Shown: in pieces, positions 18,591-27,583 of the stretch
Layout of the letters: each line of letters opens with the position of its first letter
Numbering within the stretch: the first letter of the stretch is position 1
Source of the DNA: SXRF01 sp039808985
Lineage (GTDB): Bacteria > Pseudomonadota > Alphaproteobacteria > Rickettsiales > SXRF01
DNA: 64,000 nucleotides
Reading direction: 5' to 3'
Assembly: GCA_039808985.1 (NCBI GenBank)
Contig: JBDHUC010000007.1
Span: 5,955 to 69,954 of the forward strand
Notes under the pieces: generated by a model
Database searches by the model: none
The model's input: the letters and a program-made list of their open reading frames with translations, nothing else
Told to the model about the DNA's origin: nothing
Made by a program: the position numbers and the translations under genes

Positions 18591-18788
18591 ATGAGTGGCA
18601 AAGTCAGTAAGAATAACCCGGAATCACGCGGCAAGGTAACAGCATTACGCAAGTATAACGGCAAACCTGTAAAACCAGTTCTTTTTATCAAAAGCGGTGT
18701 TGGGCGCTATATAGCGGCCAGCTTTGAAGATGGCACCCTTGCTGTAAACAAGGATACTGGCTTGCCAATAGCTTATAAGAGCATCTAA
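18591..18788 (+). CDS. Small protein of unknown function (65 residues)
   Basis: This short, basic, soluble protein has a compact pattern of alternating strands (V-L-F-I, Y-I-A-A-S-F, L-A-V) followed by a P-I-A-Y-K end. It is short but looks like a real gene. It has a promoter-like element, sits alone on its strand between two minus-strand genes, and has an amino-acid composition unlike a random frame. It stops 13 bases before the convergent ETF-QO stop. I do not recognise the family. Confidence 0.6.
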   Translation: MSGKVSKNNPESRGKVTALRKYNGKPVKPVLFIKSGVGRYIAASFEDGTLAVNKDTGLPIAYKSI

Positions 18789-18801
18789 TAAACAACCCGT
18801 A

Positions 18802-20412
18802 TCACATACCGGAATAATTAGGTCCGCCACCACCTTCTGGCGTTTTCCATACAATATTCTGTGTTGGGTCTTTTATATCACATGTTTTGCAATGTACGCA
18901 GTTTTGCGCATTTATCTGCAATTCAGGTCGCCCCCCCTCTTCCCTTATTTCATATACACCCGCCGGGCAATAGCGCTGTTCCGGCGCGTCATAAACAGGC
19001 AAATTAAGTTCGATTGGTATTTTGCTGTTCTTAAGCGTCAAATGTGATGGCTGGTCCTCTTCGTGATTAGTGCTGGATAAAAAAACTGATGACAGCCTGT
19101 CAAATGTGATTTTACCATCCGCTTTAGGATAAATAATCCTGCTGCTGTTTTTAGCTTCTTTTAATTGCTTGTAGTCGGCATGGTTCTTAAACGTCCACGG
19201 AGCGCGGCCTTTAAGAATATATGTATCTATAGCTGCGTATAGCAGGCCTGGAATCAGTCCGAAACGAAAAGCCGGGCGGATATTACGCACTTTATATAAT
19301 TCAGGCCACACCCAGCTAGCTTTAAGTTTACCTGGGTAATTATCAAGCGCTTTATCTCCATTTATAAGGGCATCTGCCACAGCTTCCGCTGCCAGCATGG
19401 CAGATTTCATAGAAGTATGCGTACCTTTTATCTTTGGAACATTTAGAAATCCAGCAGCATCACCGATTAAGGCACCGCCTGGAAAAGTAAGTTTAGGAAT
19501 AGATTGGAATCCCCCCTCGTTCAATGCGCGTGCGCCATAACATATACGCCTTCCCCCATCAAAAACCGGGGCTATCGCGGGGTGGGTTTTAAAGCGCTGG
19601 AATTCTAAAAATGGATCAAGATAAGGATTCCTGTAATCCAGCCCTACAACAAACCCTACAGCAACCTGATTATTTTCCAGGTGATAAAGGAAAGACCCGC
19701 CATAAGTATCCATCGACATAGGCCAGCCAACACTATGCACTACACTTCCCGGCTTGTGCTTATCAGGCGCCACCTCCCACAATTCTTTAATGCCAATCCC
19801 ATAAGTCTGTGGGTCCGAATCATTACGCAGGTTGAATATATCCATTAGCTGCTGGGACAGGGAACCACGGCAGCCTTCTGCAAATAATGTATATTTTCCT
19901 TTAATAGTAACACCGGCCTGATAAGAATCTTTTTTATGCCCATCTTTTGCAATACCAAATTCCCCGGTTACAACTCCAGCTACCCTGCCTTCTTCGATTA
20001 ATAATTTTGCGGCTGGAAAACCCGGGAATATTTCAACACCAATATTCTCGGCCTGAGTGACCAGCCAGCGGCAAAAATTACTCAGGCTTATAATATAATT
20101 ACCATGATTATTCATGGATGGAGGAGTTGGCAGCGGCAGTGCATATTTTTTAGTAAGGAACATGAATTTATCATTAGCAGCCAAAGTATTAAGAGGGGCT
20201 CCTTTTTCTTTCCAATCTGGTATCAACTCATCCAGGGATCTGGTTTCAAATACGCAGCCGGAGAGAATATGCGCTCCAATTTCCGAGCCTTTTTCCAGCA
20301 CACAGACTTTTATATCTGGGGAAATCTGGCGCAGTCGTATAGCGGCTGATAATCCTGCCGGTCCACCACCGACTATTACCACATCATATTCCATTGCTTC
20401 ATTATCTGCCAT
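18802..20412 (-). CDS. Electron transfer flavoprotein-ubiquinone oxidoreductase
   Basis: ETF-QO passes electrons from the ETF flavoprotein, and thus from fatty-acid and amino-acid dehydrogenases, to ubiquinone at the inner membrane. The 536-residue protein starts with an FAD-binding G-G-G-P-A-G motif (about 15-20). It ends with a 4Fe-4S domain whose cysteines lie in Y-C-P-A-G (about 478) and N-C-V-H-C-K-T-C (about 505-512). The ending G-G-G-G-P-N-Y-S-G-M is typical. The etfA and etfB genes are not in the window. Confidence 0.95.
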   Translation of the reverse strand: MADNEAMEYDVVIVGGGPAGLSAAIRLRQISPDIKVCVLEKGSEIGAHILSGCVFETRSLDELIPDWKEKGAPLNTLAANDKFMFLTKKYALPLPTPPSMNNHGNYIISLSNFCRWLVTQAENIGVEIFPGFPAAKLLIEEGRVAGVVTGEFGIAKDGHKKDSYQAGVTIKGKYTLFAEGCRGSLSQQLMDIFNLRNDSDPQTYGIGIKELWEVAPDKHKPGSVVHSVGWPMSMDTYGGSFLYHLENNQVAVGFVVGLDYRNPYLDPFLEFQRFKTHPAIAPVFDGGRRICYGARALNEGGFQSIPKLTFPGGALIGDAAGFLNVPKIKGTHTSMKSAMLAAEAVADALINGDKALDNYPGKLKASWVWPELYKVRNIRPAFRFGLIPGLLYAAIDTYILKGRAPWTFKNHADYKQLKEAKNSSRIIYPKADGKITFDRLSSVFLSSTNHEEDQPSHLTLKNSKIPIELNLPVYDAPEQRYCPAGVYEIREEGGRPELQINAQNCVHCKTCDIKDPTQNIVWKTPEGGGGPNYSGM

Positions 20413-20463
20413 ATAATTACCACCCCTTTACTTTAACCACTTAACGTATCATTATATGTTAAT

Positions 20464-21258
20464 ATGAATAATAAAGCATTACTAGAATGGCAATTAGCGG
20501 CAGGAATAGATGAGGCAATAGCTGAAGCCCCTACCAATTATTTCATTGCAAAGCAATCCCTTAGCATAGTTAAGACAGAAAGTCCGCAGCCTGCAACCAG
20601 CATCCATACCGCAAAAGTCCATTCTAGCGCTACCCCGCTGCATTTATCGCCTGCGGCAGCAAATAATGCTGCGCGGGAACTGGCCAATAATTGTAAAACA
20701 TTAAAAGATTTAGAGGAAGCAGTAAGGCAGTTTGATGGTTGCGCCATAAAGAAGACTGCTACCAAGACCGTATTTTCTGACGGCAACCCACAATCGCGTA
20801 TAATGCTGATTGGCGAAGCACCAGGCGCGCAGGAGGATATTCAGGGTATTCCATTTTGCGGCGCAAGCGGCCAGCTTCTGGATAAGATGCTTCAAAGCAT
20901 TGGCCTTGACAGAACCACAGTATATATATCAAACACTATTTTCTGGCGACCACCTGGGAATCGCCAGCCAAGCGCCCATGAAGTAGCAACCTGCCTGCCA
21001 TTTGTTGAAAAACATATTGCGCTTATAAATCCCAAGCTCCTTATTTTATCTGGCGGCACCGCAACAACCACATTGCTGCAAAAAGACCTGTCTATTTCCA
21101 AGCTGCGTGGAAAATTTTATGATTATAATAATATATATTTAGATTCAGCGATAAAAACAGCGCTTATATACCACCCATCATATCTTTTGCGCCAGCCATT
21201 AAACAAAAAGCTGGCATGGCAGGATTTATTGCTTATTAAGAATTTTATGTCCGCATAA
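20464..21258 (+). CDS. Uracil-DNA glycosylase, family 4-like
   Basis: This enzyme removes uracil from DNA to start base-excision repair. The 264-residue protein has the motif G-E-A-P-G-A-Q-E-D followed by G-I-P-F-C-G-A-S-G-Q-L-L-D (about 118-143), N-T-I-F-W-R-P-P-G-N (about 157-166) and a closing H-P-S-Y-L-L-R. These define the family 4/SPO1-polymerase-related group. The first cysteine of the usual C-x-x-C cluster pair is not at its place (F-D-G-C instead). The iron-sulfur cluster may therefore be bound differently or be absent, as in other alphaproteobacterial members I recall. The first 80 residues form a variable N-terminal extension. Confidence 0.85.
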   Translation: MNNKALLEWQLAAGIDEAIAEAPTNYFIAKQSLSIVKTESPQPATSIHTAKVHSSATPLHLSPAAANNAARELANNCKTLKDLEEAVRQFDGCAIKKTATKTVFSDGNPQSRIMLIGEAPGAQEDIQGIPFCGASGQLLDKMLQSIGLDRTTVYISNTIFWRPPGNRQPSAHEVATCLPFVEKHIALINPKLLILSGGTATTTLLQKDLSISKLRGKFYDYNNIYLDSAIKTALIYHPSYLLRQPLNKKLAWQDLLLIKNFMSA

Positions 21259-21325
21259 TAAATTGTATAATAAAACAATATTCCTTTTTTATCCCCCAAG
21301 GTTGCAATCCATAAAATTTTAGTAT

Positions 21326-22954
21326 ATGTTCCTCGTCCCTATGGCTGGATATGAGAAATATTCCCTGTGGCTTGGCAAGAAAATCTTTGCCATTACCGCA
21401 TGCAGCGCTCTGGTTCTTATAATGGGATTATGGCAATTCGAGCCTGTTCCAAATATCCAGAGCAAAGCCCCATCGACTGCTATAATAGCAGACGACAACG
21501 CTGATCCTGTATCAAAACCACTGCTTTACGAATCAGACCAGGAGCTTTACAGGCAGATATTTTCAGCCCAGAAAGCTGCTAATTGGCAGCTTGCCGATGA
21601 AGCTATTTCAAAATTATCCAGCGACATGTTATTAGGTGATGTCCTTGCCGAAAGATATCTGCATCGCCATTACAACACTACATCGGATGAGATTCTGGTA
21701 TGGCTCAGGAATTATTCAGACCATTCAGAAACCCCGGAAATCATGGAACTTGCCAACCGCAAATATCCGGAAGTATTTATGAAAATGCCGAAGTCGGAAA
21801 GACCGCAGGCATTATCAGGATATGGCGATGAGAATAGCGAAGACATAAGATTTGATGATAACCAACAGGCAAAAAAATTATGGTCATATGGTCTTGAGGC
21901 CTGGCGTAATGGAAAAAAATCTGACGCTGCAAAGTTTTTTTCATCGCTGGTCGATAAACAAAAAGATCTTTCTGACTGGCAGTATTCAGCAGCCAGCTTT
22001 TGGGCATATCGTTCATTTTCTGCTTTAGGAGATAAAGAAAAATCTGACTATTATCTTAAAGAAGCAGCCAGCAACCCAAGAGTTTTTTATGGCATATTAG
22101 CATATAAGCAGCTTGATAAGCCGTTGGATCTGGATACAGAATTTGTAAATATCAACTCAGAAGATGTTAAAAAATTATACGGCAAAGCAAAGATACAGAG
22201 GATTATAGCCCTTGCGCAGTCCGGGCTGAATGAGAGAGCTGAAGTACAATTGCGGTTATTGTTCCCATCTGCAGATAAACAGGAAAAATGGATGATGTTA
22301 TCGCTTGCCAACAAGCTTCATCTTGCATCATCTCAAATCAGTATGGCCAAACAACTGGAAAATAATGACCGACAGCTTGATATGCTTAAATATCCCATTC
22401 CTGCATGGAAACCAGTCGGTGGCTTCAACATTGATCCCGACCTTATTTATGCCCTGATGCGGCAGGAGTCAGGCTTTCATTCGTCAGCAATAAGCTCTGG
22501 TGGGGCTTTGGGATTAATGCAGTTAATGCCACAAACAGCGCGGAAAATGCAGAACGCTGTAGTTAATGACGAAATCTCAAAAAGCCTGAATATAAGCGAG
22601 CCTGTCCTTAATATCACGCTCGGCGAAAGATATGTTGAGCATTTATTAAATAACAGCCTGGTGAATAATAATTTATTTTATATGCTTGCAGCATACAATG
22701 CCGGACCAAAGCGCCTTAAGGAATGGCAGGATAATATTTCTTATAATGACGATCCTTTATTGTTTGTAGAAAGCATACCTTACTCAGAAACCCGCCATTA
22801 TATTTTGCAGGTTATGACAAATTACTGGATTTACAGCGAGCTGGATGGCAAAGACAACCAATCCATATCCTACATCCTGCATGGCAACTGGCCTACTTAC
22901 TTTCCACTTAACACCCCTGTGGCTGATTCGGGACGCCGCAATCACAATGGTTAA
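21326..22954 (+). CDS. slt: Soluble lytic murein transglycosylase (Slt70-like)
   Basis: The enzyme cleaves MurNAc-GlcNAc bonds in peptidoglycan, forming 1,6-anhydro ends. The 542-residue protein has a hydrophobic N-terminal segment (about 18-34), a long alpha-superhelical domain, and a C-terminal SLT domain. The catalytic Glu lies in R-Q-E-S-G-F (about 380), followed by G-L-M-Q-L-M-P and A-Y-N-A-G-P. An ATG five codons downstream (21341) is an alternative start. The 3' end overlaps rnhB by 8 bases, suggesting translational coupling. Confidence 0.92.
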   Translation: MFLVPMAGYEKYSLWLGKKIFAITACSALVLIMGLWQFEPVPNIQSKAPSTAIIADDNADPVSKPLLYESDQELYRQIFSAQKAANWQLADEAISKLSSDMLLGDVLAERYLHRHYNTTSDEILVWLRNYSDHSETPEIMELANRKYPEVFMKMPKSERPQALSGYGDENSEDIRFDDNQQAKKLWSYGLEAWRNGKKSDAAKFFSSLVDKQKDLSDWQYSAASFWAYRSFSALGDKEKSDYYLKEAASNPRVFYGILAYKQLDKPLDLDTEFVNINSEDVKKLYGKAKIQRIIALAQSGLNERAEVQLRLLFPSADKQEKWMMLSLANKLHLASSQISMAKQLENNDRQLDMLKYPIPAWKPVGGFNIDPDLIYALMRQESGFHSSAISSGGALGLMQLMPQTARKMQNAVVNDEISKSLNISEPVLNITLGERYVEHLLNNSLVNNNLFYMLAAYNAGPKRLKEWQDNISYNDDPLLFVESIPYSETRHYILQVMTNYWIYSELDGKDNQSISYILHGNWPTYFPLNTPVADSGRRNHNG

Positions 22955-23555
22955 GCTGCCGGATTTAAGCTTTGAGCTTAATGCAGGCGGCATAGTTGCC
23001 GGGGTTGATGAAGCTGGAAGGGGGCCTTGGGCTGGGCCGGTTGTGGCAGGGGCGGTAATATTGAATCAAAAAAAAATTCCACCCGGTATAAATGACTCAA
23101 AAAAACTTAAATCCGATATGCGGGAAATCCTATATGAAAAAATATGCGAGCACTCAATTATAGGTGTAGGAATTAGTACGGTAGAGGAAATAGACAGGCT
23201 TAATATCCTTCAGGCAACAATGATGGCAATGCAAAGGGCTGTTGAAATGCTTGGCAATAATAATATTAACTTAGTTCTTATTGACGGAAACAAAGCCCCT
23301 GAAATTAATTACCAGACAAAAACAATAATTGGCGGTGATTCAAAATGCTTGTCAATAGCAGCCGCCAGCATAATTGCAAAAACAACCCGCGACAGGATAA
23401 TGCGGGAACTATCCTGCGAACATCCGGAATATGGATGGGAGAATAATTCTGGATACGGAACCAAAAGGCATCAAGAAGCCCTTGCCAAGTATGGAATAAC
23501 TATGCATCATAGGCGCAGTTATAGACCAATAAGCGAACTTATAGGGCACATATGA
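22947..23555 (+). CDS. rnhB: Ribonuclease HII
   Basis: RNase HII cuts RNA in RNA-DNA hybrids and single ribonucleotides in DNA. Starting at ATG 22947 gives 202 residues, the usual length. The open frame extends back to 22845, but that part lies inside slt and lacks family similarity. Catalytic residues lie in G-V-D-E-A-G-R-G (D and E), L-I-D-G-N-K (D) and K-T-T-R-D (D). The start overlaps the slt stop by 8 bases, and the stop overlaps the next start (ATGA). Confidence 0.95.
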   Translation: MVKLPDLSFELNAGGIVAGVDEAGRGPWAGPVVAGAVILNQKKIPPGINDSKKLKSDMREILYEKICEHSIIGVGISTVEEIDRLNILQATMMAMQRAVEMLGNNNINLVLIDGNKAPEINYQTKTIIGGDSKCLSIAAASIIAKTTRDRIMRELSCEHPEYGWENNSGYGTKRHQEALAKYGITMHHRRSYRPISELIGHI

Positions 23556-24322
23556 AAATCACATCTGTTATTGCCTGCCTAATTTTTATCATGTTTTCAT
23601 CATCAGCTTACGCGGATATGAATACGGTATCGCTTAGGATCGCTCCAGCGCCTAATACCCCTTCAACCTTCATGGTTAATATTATTGACAATAAAACAGG
23701 CAATCCCATGACAGAATCAAATCTGAAAGTGGCCCGCACCAAAAGATTGCATTTTCTGGTAATAGACCCTTCCCTTACCGAATATTACCATATTTACCCA
23801 ACCGTTGTAAAAGATGGGGTATGGAGTTTTGATTTTGCGCCCGCAAGAACGCATAAATTCCGCGTATGGGCTGATTTAACAAGGCTGGATACAGGCAAAC
23901 AGGAATATGCTGCCGCCGATATTGGTTCTTATGATCCAAAATATAAGCTCAAAACAATGGAAAAAACTTTAAACAACTCCGCTAATATTGGCGAATATAA
24001 TTTTACATTGAAATTAGATAGCGAACTTAAATCAGGTGACACTACTATAGCCACTATAACAGTAACTAAAGATGGCGCACCATTTACTGACTTGAAACCA
24101 TTAATGGGCGCATTTGCCTATGCGGTAGGTTTTTATGGGGATTATAATTCTATAATGCATATTCGCCCTATGGGCAAAGAGCCGGAAAATATAAGCGATA
24201 AAGATGGCCCTGTTTTACATTTCCATATTGCGCCAAGCAAACCAGGCTTTGTAAAAATATATGTACAATTTAATATAAACGGTCAGGATGTTTATGTGCC
24301 GTTTGGGGTTATGGTAAAATAA
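23552..24322 (+). CDS. Secreted protein with two YtkA-like modules (tentative)
   Basis: This 256-residue protein has a clear signal peptide (cleavage after A-Y-A at 21). Two beta-rich modules (about 25-115 and 140-256) each contain a pattern resembling YtkA/FixH-type domains. In the first, D-P-S-L-T-E-Y-Y-H is followed by a W-F...R-V-W-A-D segment. The second has I-M-H-I-R-P-M-G and L-H-F-H-I. The histidines could bind a metal such as copper, but this is inference. It overlaps rnhB by 4 bases and shares one base with the next gene, so it belongs to this operon. No precise function is assigned. Confidence 0.65.
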   Translation: MKITSVIACLIFIMFSSSAYADMNTVSLRIAPAPNTPSTFMVNIIDNKTGNPMTESNLKVARTKRLHFLVIDPSLTEYYHIYPTVVKDGVWSFDFAPARTHKFRVWADLTRLDTGKQEYAAADIGSYDPKYKLKTMEKTLNNSANIGEYNFTLKLDSELKSGDTTIATITVTKDGAPFTDLKPLMGAFAYAVGFYGDYNSIMHIRPMGKEPENISDKDGPVLHFHIAPSKPGFVKIYVQFNINGQDVYVPFGVMVK

Positions 24323-24801
24323 TGACCGGCAAGGATCTTGTCCGGCGTTCTCCAATGTCTGCAAAAAGCCTTTCGCAAATTCTTGAGCCTGTAACCAGGC
24401 CTGTATTCAAATCCCATGGGCTGGCAGGAAACCGCATAATCAGTGACTGGCCTGAAATTGCGGGCAGCAAATTATCTGCGCATTGCATACCACAAAAACT
24501 ATCATTTCCAGCAGGAAAGAAAATTGACGGCACACTTAGCATAGCGGTTGAAAGCGGCTTCGCAACCGAACTCCAGCATATGCAGCATATTATTATAGAC
24601 AAGCTTGCAATTTACTTTGGCTATAAGGCTGTTTCGCGAATTACCATATCGCACAGCTATGCCGCACCGCTTATTACAGAGCCCAGGAATAAAAAAACAG
24701 TAAAACGTGAGCCTGCCAACTTTCTTATAAATGAAGAAATTGAGGATGTTGAATTACGGTCAGCTTTAGCCAAAGTAGCCAAATCACTTTCGGATTGCTA
24801 A
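24322..24801 (+). CDS. dciA: DciA-like DUF721 protein
   Basis: This 159-residue protein has the DUF721 pattern from about 13 to 115, with a W-P-E-I-A-G core motif and a hydrophobic V-E-S-G-F-A-T-E-L segment. DciA recruits the replicative helicase DnaB in bacteria that lack DnaC. The gene starts within the stop of the secreted-protein gene (TAATG) and precedes dsbA, as in many alphaproteobacteria. Confidence 0.8.
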   Translation: MTGKDLVRRSPMSAKSLSQILEPVTRPVFKSHGLAGNRIISDWPEIAGSKLSAHCIPQKLSFPAGKKIDGTLSIAVESGFATELQHMQHIIIDKLAIYFGYKAVSRITISHSYAAPLITEPRNKKTVKREPANFLINEEIEDVELRSALAKVAKSLSDC

Positions 24802-24887
24802 GTAATTTAGTTTTTTATTATTGCATATGCGCTTAAATAACATAATAATGCATTCATGGTTTTATAATATATATATTAGGGGTTTTT

Positions 24888-25613
24888 ATGAGGACATTAC
24901 TTGCTTCCATATTATTGACAGGCGCTGCTTTATTTTCCGCTGCTTCATTCGCCCAGGATAAGCCAAAATCTGCCCAGGCCGAAGCAAAATCCTCTCCGCC
25001 AGCTACTACAACCCCGGCTTTAAATAATGCGCCGGAACCGCTTAAAGGCATCATAACTAATAGCCTTATAAGTGATGCGCCATTGCCTTCCGACCATGTT
25101 ATGGGCAGCAAAGATGCAAAAGTTATTTTGATTGAATATGCTTCACTTTCATGTCCGCATTGCGCACATTTTTATGGTTCTATAATGCCAGATATTAAGA
25201 AAAAATATATAGATACCGGGAAAATTCGCTATATTTTGCGTCAGTTCCCACTTAATGAACCTGCCCTTATAGGAGCTATACTGGTAAATTGCGTTGGCCA
25301 GGGCAATTCCGATAAATATTATTTGTTTAACAGCGTGTTATTTGATGCGCAGAGCAAATGGGCATTTGATGGAAACTGGAAGCCTGCCCTGCAAACTATT
25401 GCAGCGGTTGGCGGCGTAAGCAAGGAGCAATTCGATAGCTGCGTTAACAATAAAGATAGCGAAATGGCGGCTCTCAGCGCAAAGAAGGCTGCAATGGATG
25501 AGTTACATGTATCGCATACCCCTTATTTTTTCATAGGCGGCGAGGCATATAATGGCGATATAACTATTGAAGATATATCAAAATTCATTGATTCCAAGCT
25601 AGATGCAAAATAA
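24888..25613 (+). CDS. dsbA: Periplasmic thiol:disulfide interchange protein DsbA
   Basis: This 241-residue protein has a signal peptide (cleavage after S-F-A near 22), an Ala/Pro-rich linker, and a DsbA fold with active site C-P-H-C (about residue 92) and the cis-proline in H-T-P-Y-F. C-P-H-C is the redox motif of oxidising DsbA enzymes. AGGGG precedes the ATG by 5 bases. A partner DsbB is not in the window. This second DsbA-type protein differs from the C-G-Y-C protein at 14.5 kb. Confidence 0.9.
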   Translation: MRTLLASILLTGAALFSAASFAQDKPKSAQAEAKSSPPATTTPALNNAPEPLKGIITNSLISDAPLPSDHVMGSKDAKVILIEYASLSCPHCAHFYGSIMPDIKKKYIDTGKIRYILRQFPLNEPALIGAILVNCVGQGNSDKYYLFNSVLFDAQSKWAFDGNWKPALQTIAAVGGVSKEQFDSCVNNKDSEMAALSAKKAAMDELHVSHTPYFFIGGEAYNGDITIEDISKFIDSKLDAK

Positions 25614-25637
25614 CAAACGAATTATGCAAGTCTATTC

Positions 25638-25666
25638 TTGACATACGTTCACACTATCCATAAATT
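25638..25666 (+). promoter_or_regulatory. Promoter of the ATP synthase Fo operon
   Basis: A consensus TTGACA (25638-25643) and TAAATT (25661-25666) are 17 bases apart. The predicted start of transcription lies about 20 bases before the atpI start codon, giving a very short leader. The same arrangement with TTGACT and TAAATT precedes rplM. Confidence 0.7.
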
Positions 25667-25693
25667 GCCCCCGGTTCCTGGTATGAGTTTTTT

Positions 25694-26014
25694 ATGAGAA
25701 GCAATGATCGCCTGCCGTCCCTTGAGAAGTTACAGGCGAAAATTGATAGGATTAAAGGGCACAGCCGGAACGCTCCTGACTCTGCTAATGATGATATGTC
25801 ATATGCGGTGCGCCTGCTAACAGATCTGGCGGCAGGGGTGATAATGGGGGTCGGAATCGGTTATTTTATTGATTCATATTTTTCGACAATCCCATTATTC
25901 ATGATTATAGGCTTGTTTATTGGTGTCGCGGCAGGCGTTAAGAATATGATTAGTAGTGCAAAGATAATAGATAAGAAGTTAAGTGAACAACAAACGGATG
26001 ATGATAAAATATGA
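25694..26014 (+). CDS. atpI: ATP synthase protein I
   Basis: AtpI is a small membrane protein that helps assemble the c-ring of the Fo sector. The 106 residues contain a soluble N terminus and two membrane helices (about 44-64 and 71-87) separated by a short loop with I-D-S-Y. It is first in the Fo operon, and its stop codon overlaps the atpB start (ATGA). Confidence 0.88.
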   Translation: MRSNDRLPSLEKLQAKIDRIKGHSRNAPDSANDDMSYAVRLLTDLAAGVIMGVGIGYFIDSYFSTIPLFMIIGLFIGVAAGVKNMISSAKIIDKKLSEQQTDDDKI

Positions 26015-26760
26015 GTGAAGAACACGCAGCACATAGTCCGCTAGCACAATTTGAAATTTTCCCGCTTCATCCAATTCATTTTGCCGGATACGATATCAGC
26101 TTTACCAACTCCTCATTATGGATGGTGATAGTTATCACCGCAGTTATAGCCCTTTTATTACCAGCATCCCGCAAGAAGGCACTTGTGCCCGGCAGGCTGC
26201 AGAACGTATCTGAAATACTGGTTGAATTTGTTGGAAATACAATTACTGAGATCTCCGGTAAGGAAGGAATGAAATATTTTCCTGTAGTATTTACCTTATT
26301 CATTTTCGTATTAACATGTAACCTGTTTGGGATGCTTCCAGGTTCATTTACAGTTACCAGCCATATTATCGTAACTTTTTCACTGGCAGCCTTTATATTT
26401 GCAGGGGTTACGTTAATAGCTATTTTTAAACACGGGCCAGCTAAATTTCTTCATTTTTTCCTGCCCGAAGGCACGCCTCTCCTTATGGCTCCACTTTTGT
26501 TCGTAATTGAATTATTTTCATATCTTTCGCGCCCGGTAAGCCTCTCTGTACGTCTTGCTGCAAATATGATGGCCGGTCACGTAACCCTGAAAGTAATTGC
26601 CGGGCTGGTTATAACATTTGGCATGCTGGTTGGCGTATTCAGCATGTTTCCGCTATTGCTGTTCCTGACTGGTTTTGAAATAGCGATAGCTGTTATTCAG
26701 GCTTATATTTTTACAGTTCTTACTTGCGTTTATCTTAATGATGCGCTTCATTTGCACTAA
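26011..26760 (+). CDS. atpB: ATP synthase Fo subunit a
   Basis: Subunit a forms the two proton half-channels next to the c-ring. The 249-residue protein has five to six membrane helices. The essential Arg lies in S-L-S-V-R-L-A-A-N-M-M-A-G-H (about residue 189). It overlaps atpI by 4 bases and is followed by atpE after 46 bases. Confidence 0.96.
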   Translation: MSEEHAAHSPLAQFEIFPLHPIHFAGYDISFTNSSLWMVIVITAVIALLLPASRKKALVPGRLQNVSEILVEFVGNTITEISGKEGMKYFPVVFTLFIFVLTCNLFGMLPGSFTVTSHIIVTFSLAAFIFAGVTLIAIFKHGPAKFLHFFLPEGTPLLMAPLLFVIELFSYLSRPVSLSVRLAANMMAGHVTLKVIAGLVITFGMLVGVFSMFPLLLFLTGFEIAIAVIQAYIFTVLTCVYLNDALHLH

Positions 26761-26806
26761 TTTCTATTTAATTATTATCAATCACTAACTTAAAAAGGAC
26801 TAAATC

Positions 26807-27058
26807 ATGGAAGCAGAAGCATACAAACACATAGCTGAAGGCCTTAAATATATAGGCGTTGGCCTGACCGCCTTTGGTTTTCTTGGCGCAGCTTTAGGGG
26901 TAGGCAAAATATTTGCCGCGCTTCTGGAAGGCATTGCCCGTAACCCATCAGCGAAATCACAGCTTATGATACCGGCATATATCGGCGCTGCTTTCGCTGA
27001 GTTCATGGGGCTTCTGGCTCTCGTAGTGGGCATGGTGCTGATTTTCCTTGTAAAATAA
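26807..27058 (+). CDS. atpE: ATP synthase Fo subunit c
   Basis: Subunit c oligomerises into the rotating proton-carrying ring. The 83 residues make two membrane helices joined by the polar loop A-R-N-P. The proton-binding Glu lies in the second helix in G-A-A-F-A-E-F-M-G. The sodium-type ligand pattern is not evident, so proton coupling is likely. AAAAGGA precedes the ATG. Confidence 0.95.
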   Translation: MEAEAYKHIAEGLKYIGVGLTAFGFLGAALGVGKIFAALLEGIARNPSAKSQLMIPAYIGAAFAEFMGLLALVVGMVLIFLVK

Positions 27059-27080
27059 TAAGTAACCGAAGGTATTTCCT

Positions 27081-27578
27081 GTGCCACAATTAGATCCAAC
27101 ATGGTTCGCATCGCAGATATTCTGGTTATTTGTATGCTTTACACTTTTGTATATCGTGTTATCACGCGTTATATTGCCGCCTTTGCAAAATATTATTGAA
27201 ACGCGCAGTAATACGATTGAAAATGATCTGGTTATGGCACAGGACCTTAAGGTTAAGGCCGAAGAATCCAAGGTTGCCTATGAAAATATCCTTATAAAAT
27301 CAAGGCAGTCGGCACAGAACTTAATAAGCGAGGCAGAGGTTGCAGCTAAGGCCAGGGCGGAAGAAGCAGCAAAGACCCTTGACCAGCAGATAGCTGTGCA
27401 ATCCTCAAATGCCAGCATAGCCCTTGCCGAAAAAAAGAAAAAATTTCTTGATGAGCTTATGCCGTCAACAGTTGAATTTTCATCTATGATAGTAGAGAAA
27501 CTTACAGGCCATGCTCCAAGCAAAGAGCAGGTTAAAGCAGCGGTTAATAACGCTACATTATCTGAACAGAATGGGTAA
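27081..27578 (+). CDS. ATP synthase Fo subunit b' (b2)
   Basis: This 165-residue subunit has one N-terminal membrane helix (about 9-30) followed by a long charged coiled coil, forming half of the peripheral stalk with subunit b. Having distinct b and b' genes is typical of alphaproteobacteria and other photosynthesis-related lineages. It starts with GTG, and AAGG lies upstream. Five bases separate it from atpF. Confidence 0.9.
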   Translation: MPQLDPTWFASQIFWLFVCFTLLYIVLSRVILPPLQNIIETRSNTIENDLVMAQDLKVKAEESKVAYENILIKSRQSAQNLISEAEVAAKARAEEAAKTLDQQIAVQSSNASIALAEKKKKFLDELMPSTVEFSSMIVEKLTGHAPSKEQVKAAVNNATLSEQNG

Positions 27579-27583
27579 TATAT

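Noticed and set aside
22845..22946. Upstream extension of rnhB
   Set aside because: It lies inside slt, and RNase HII similarity begins just after ATG 22947.
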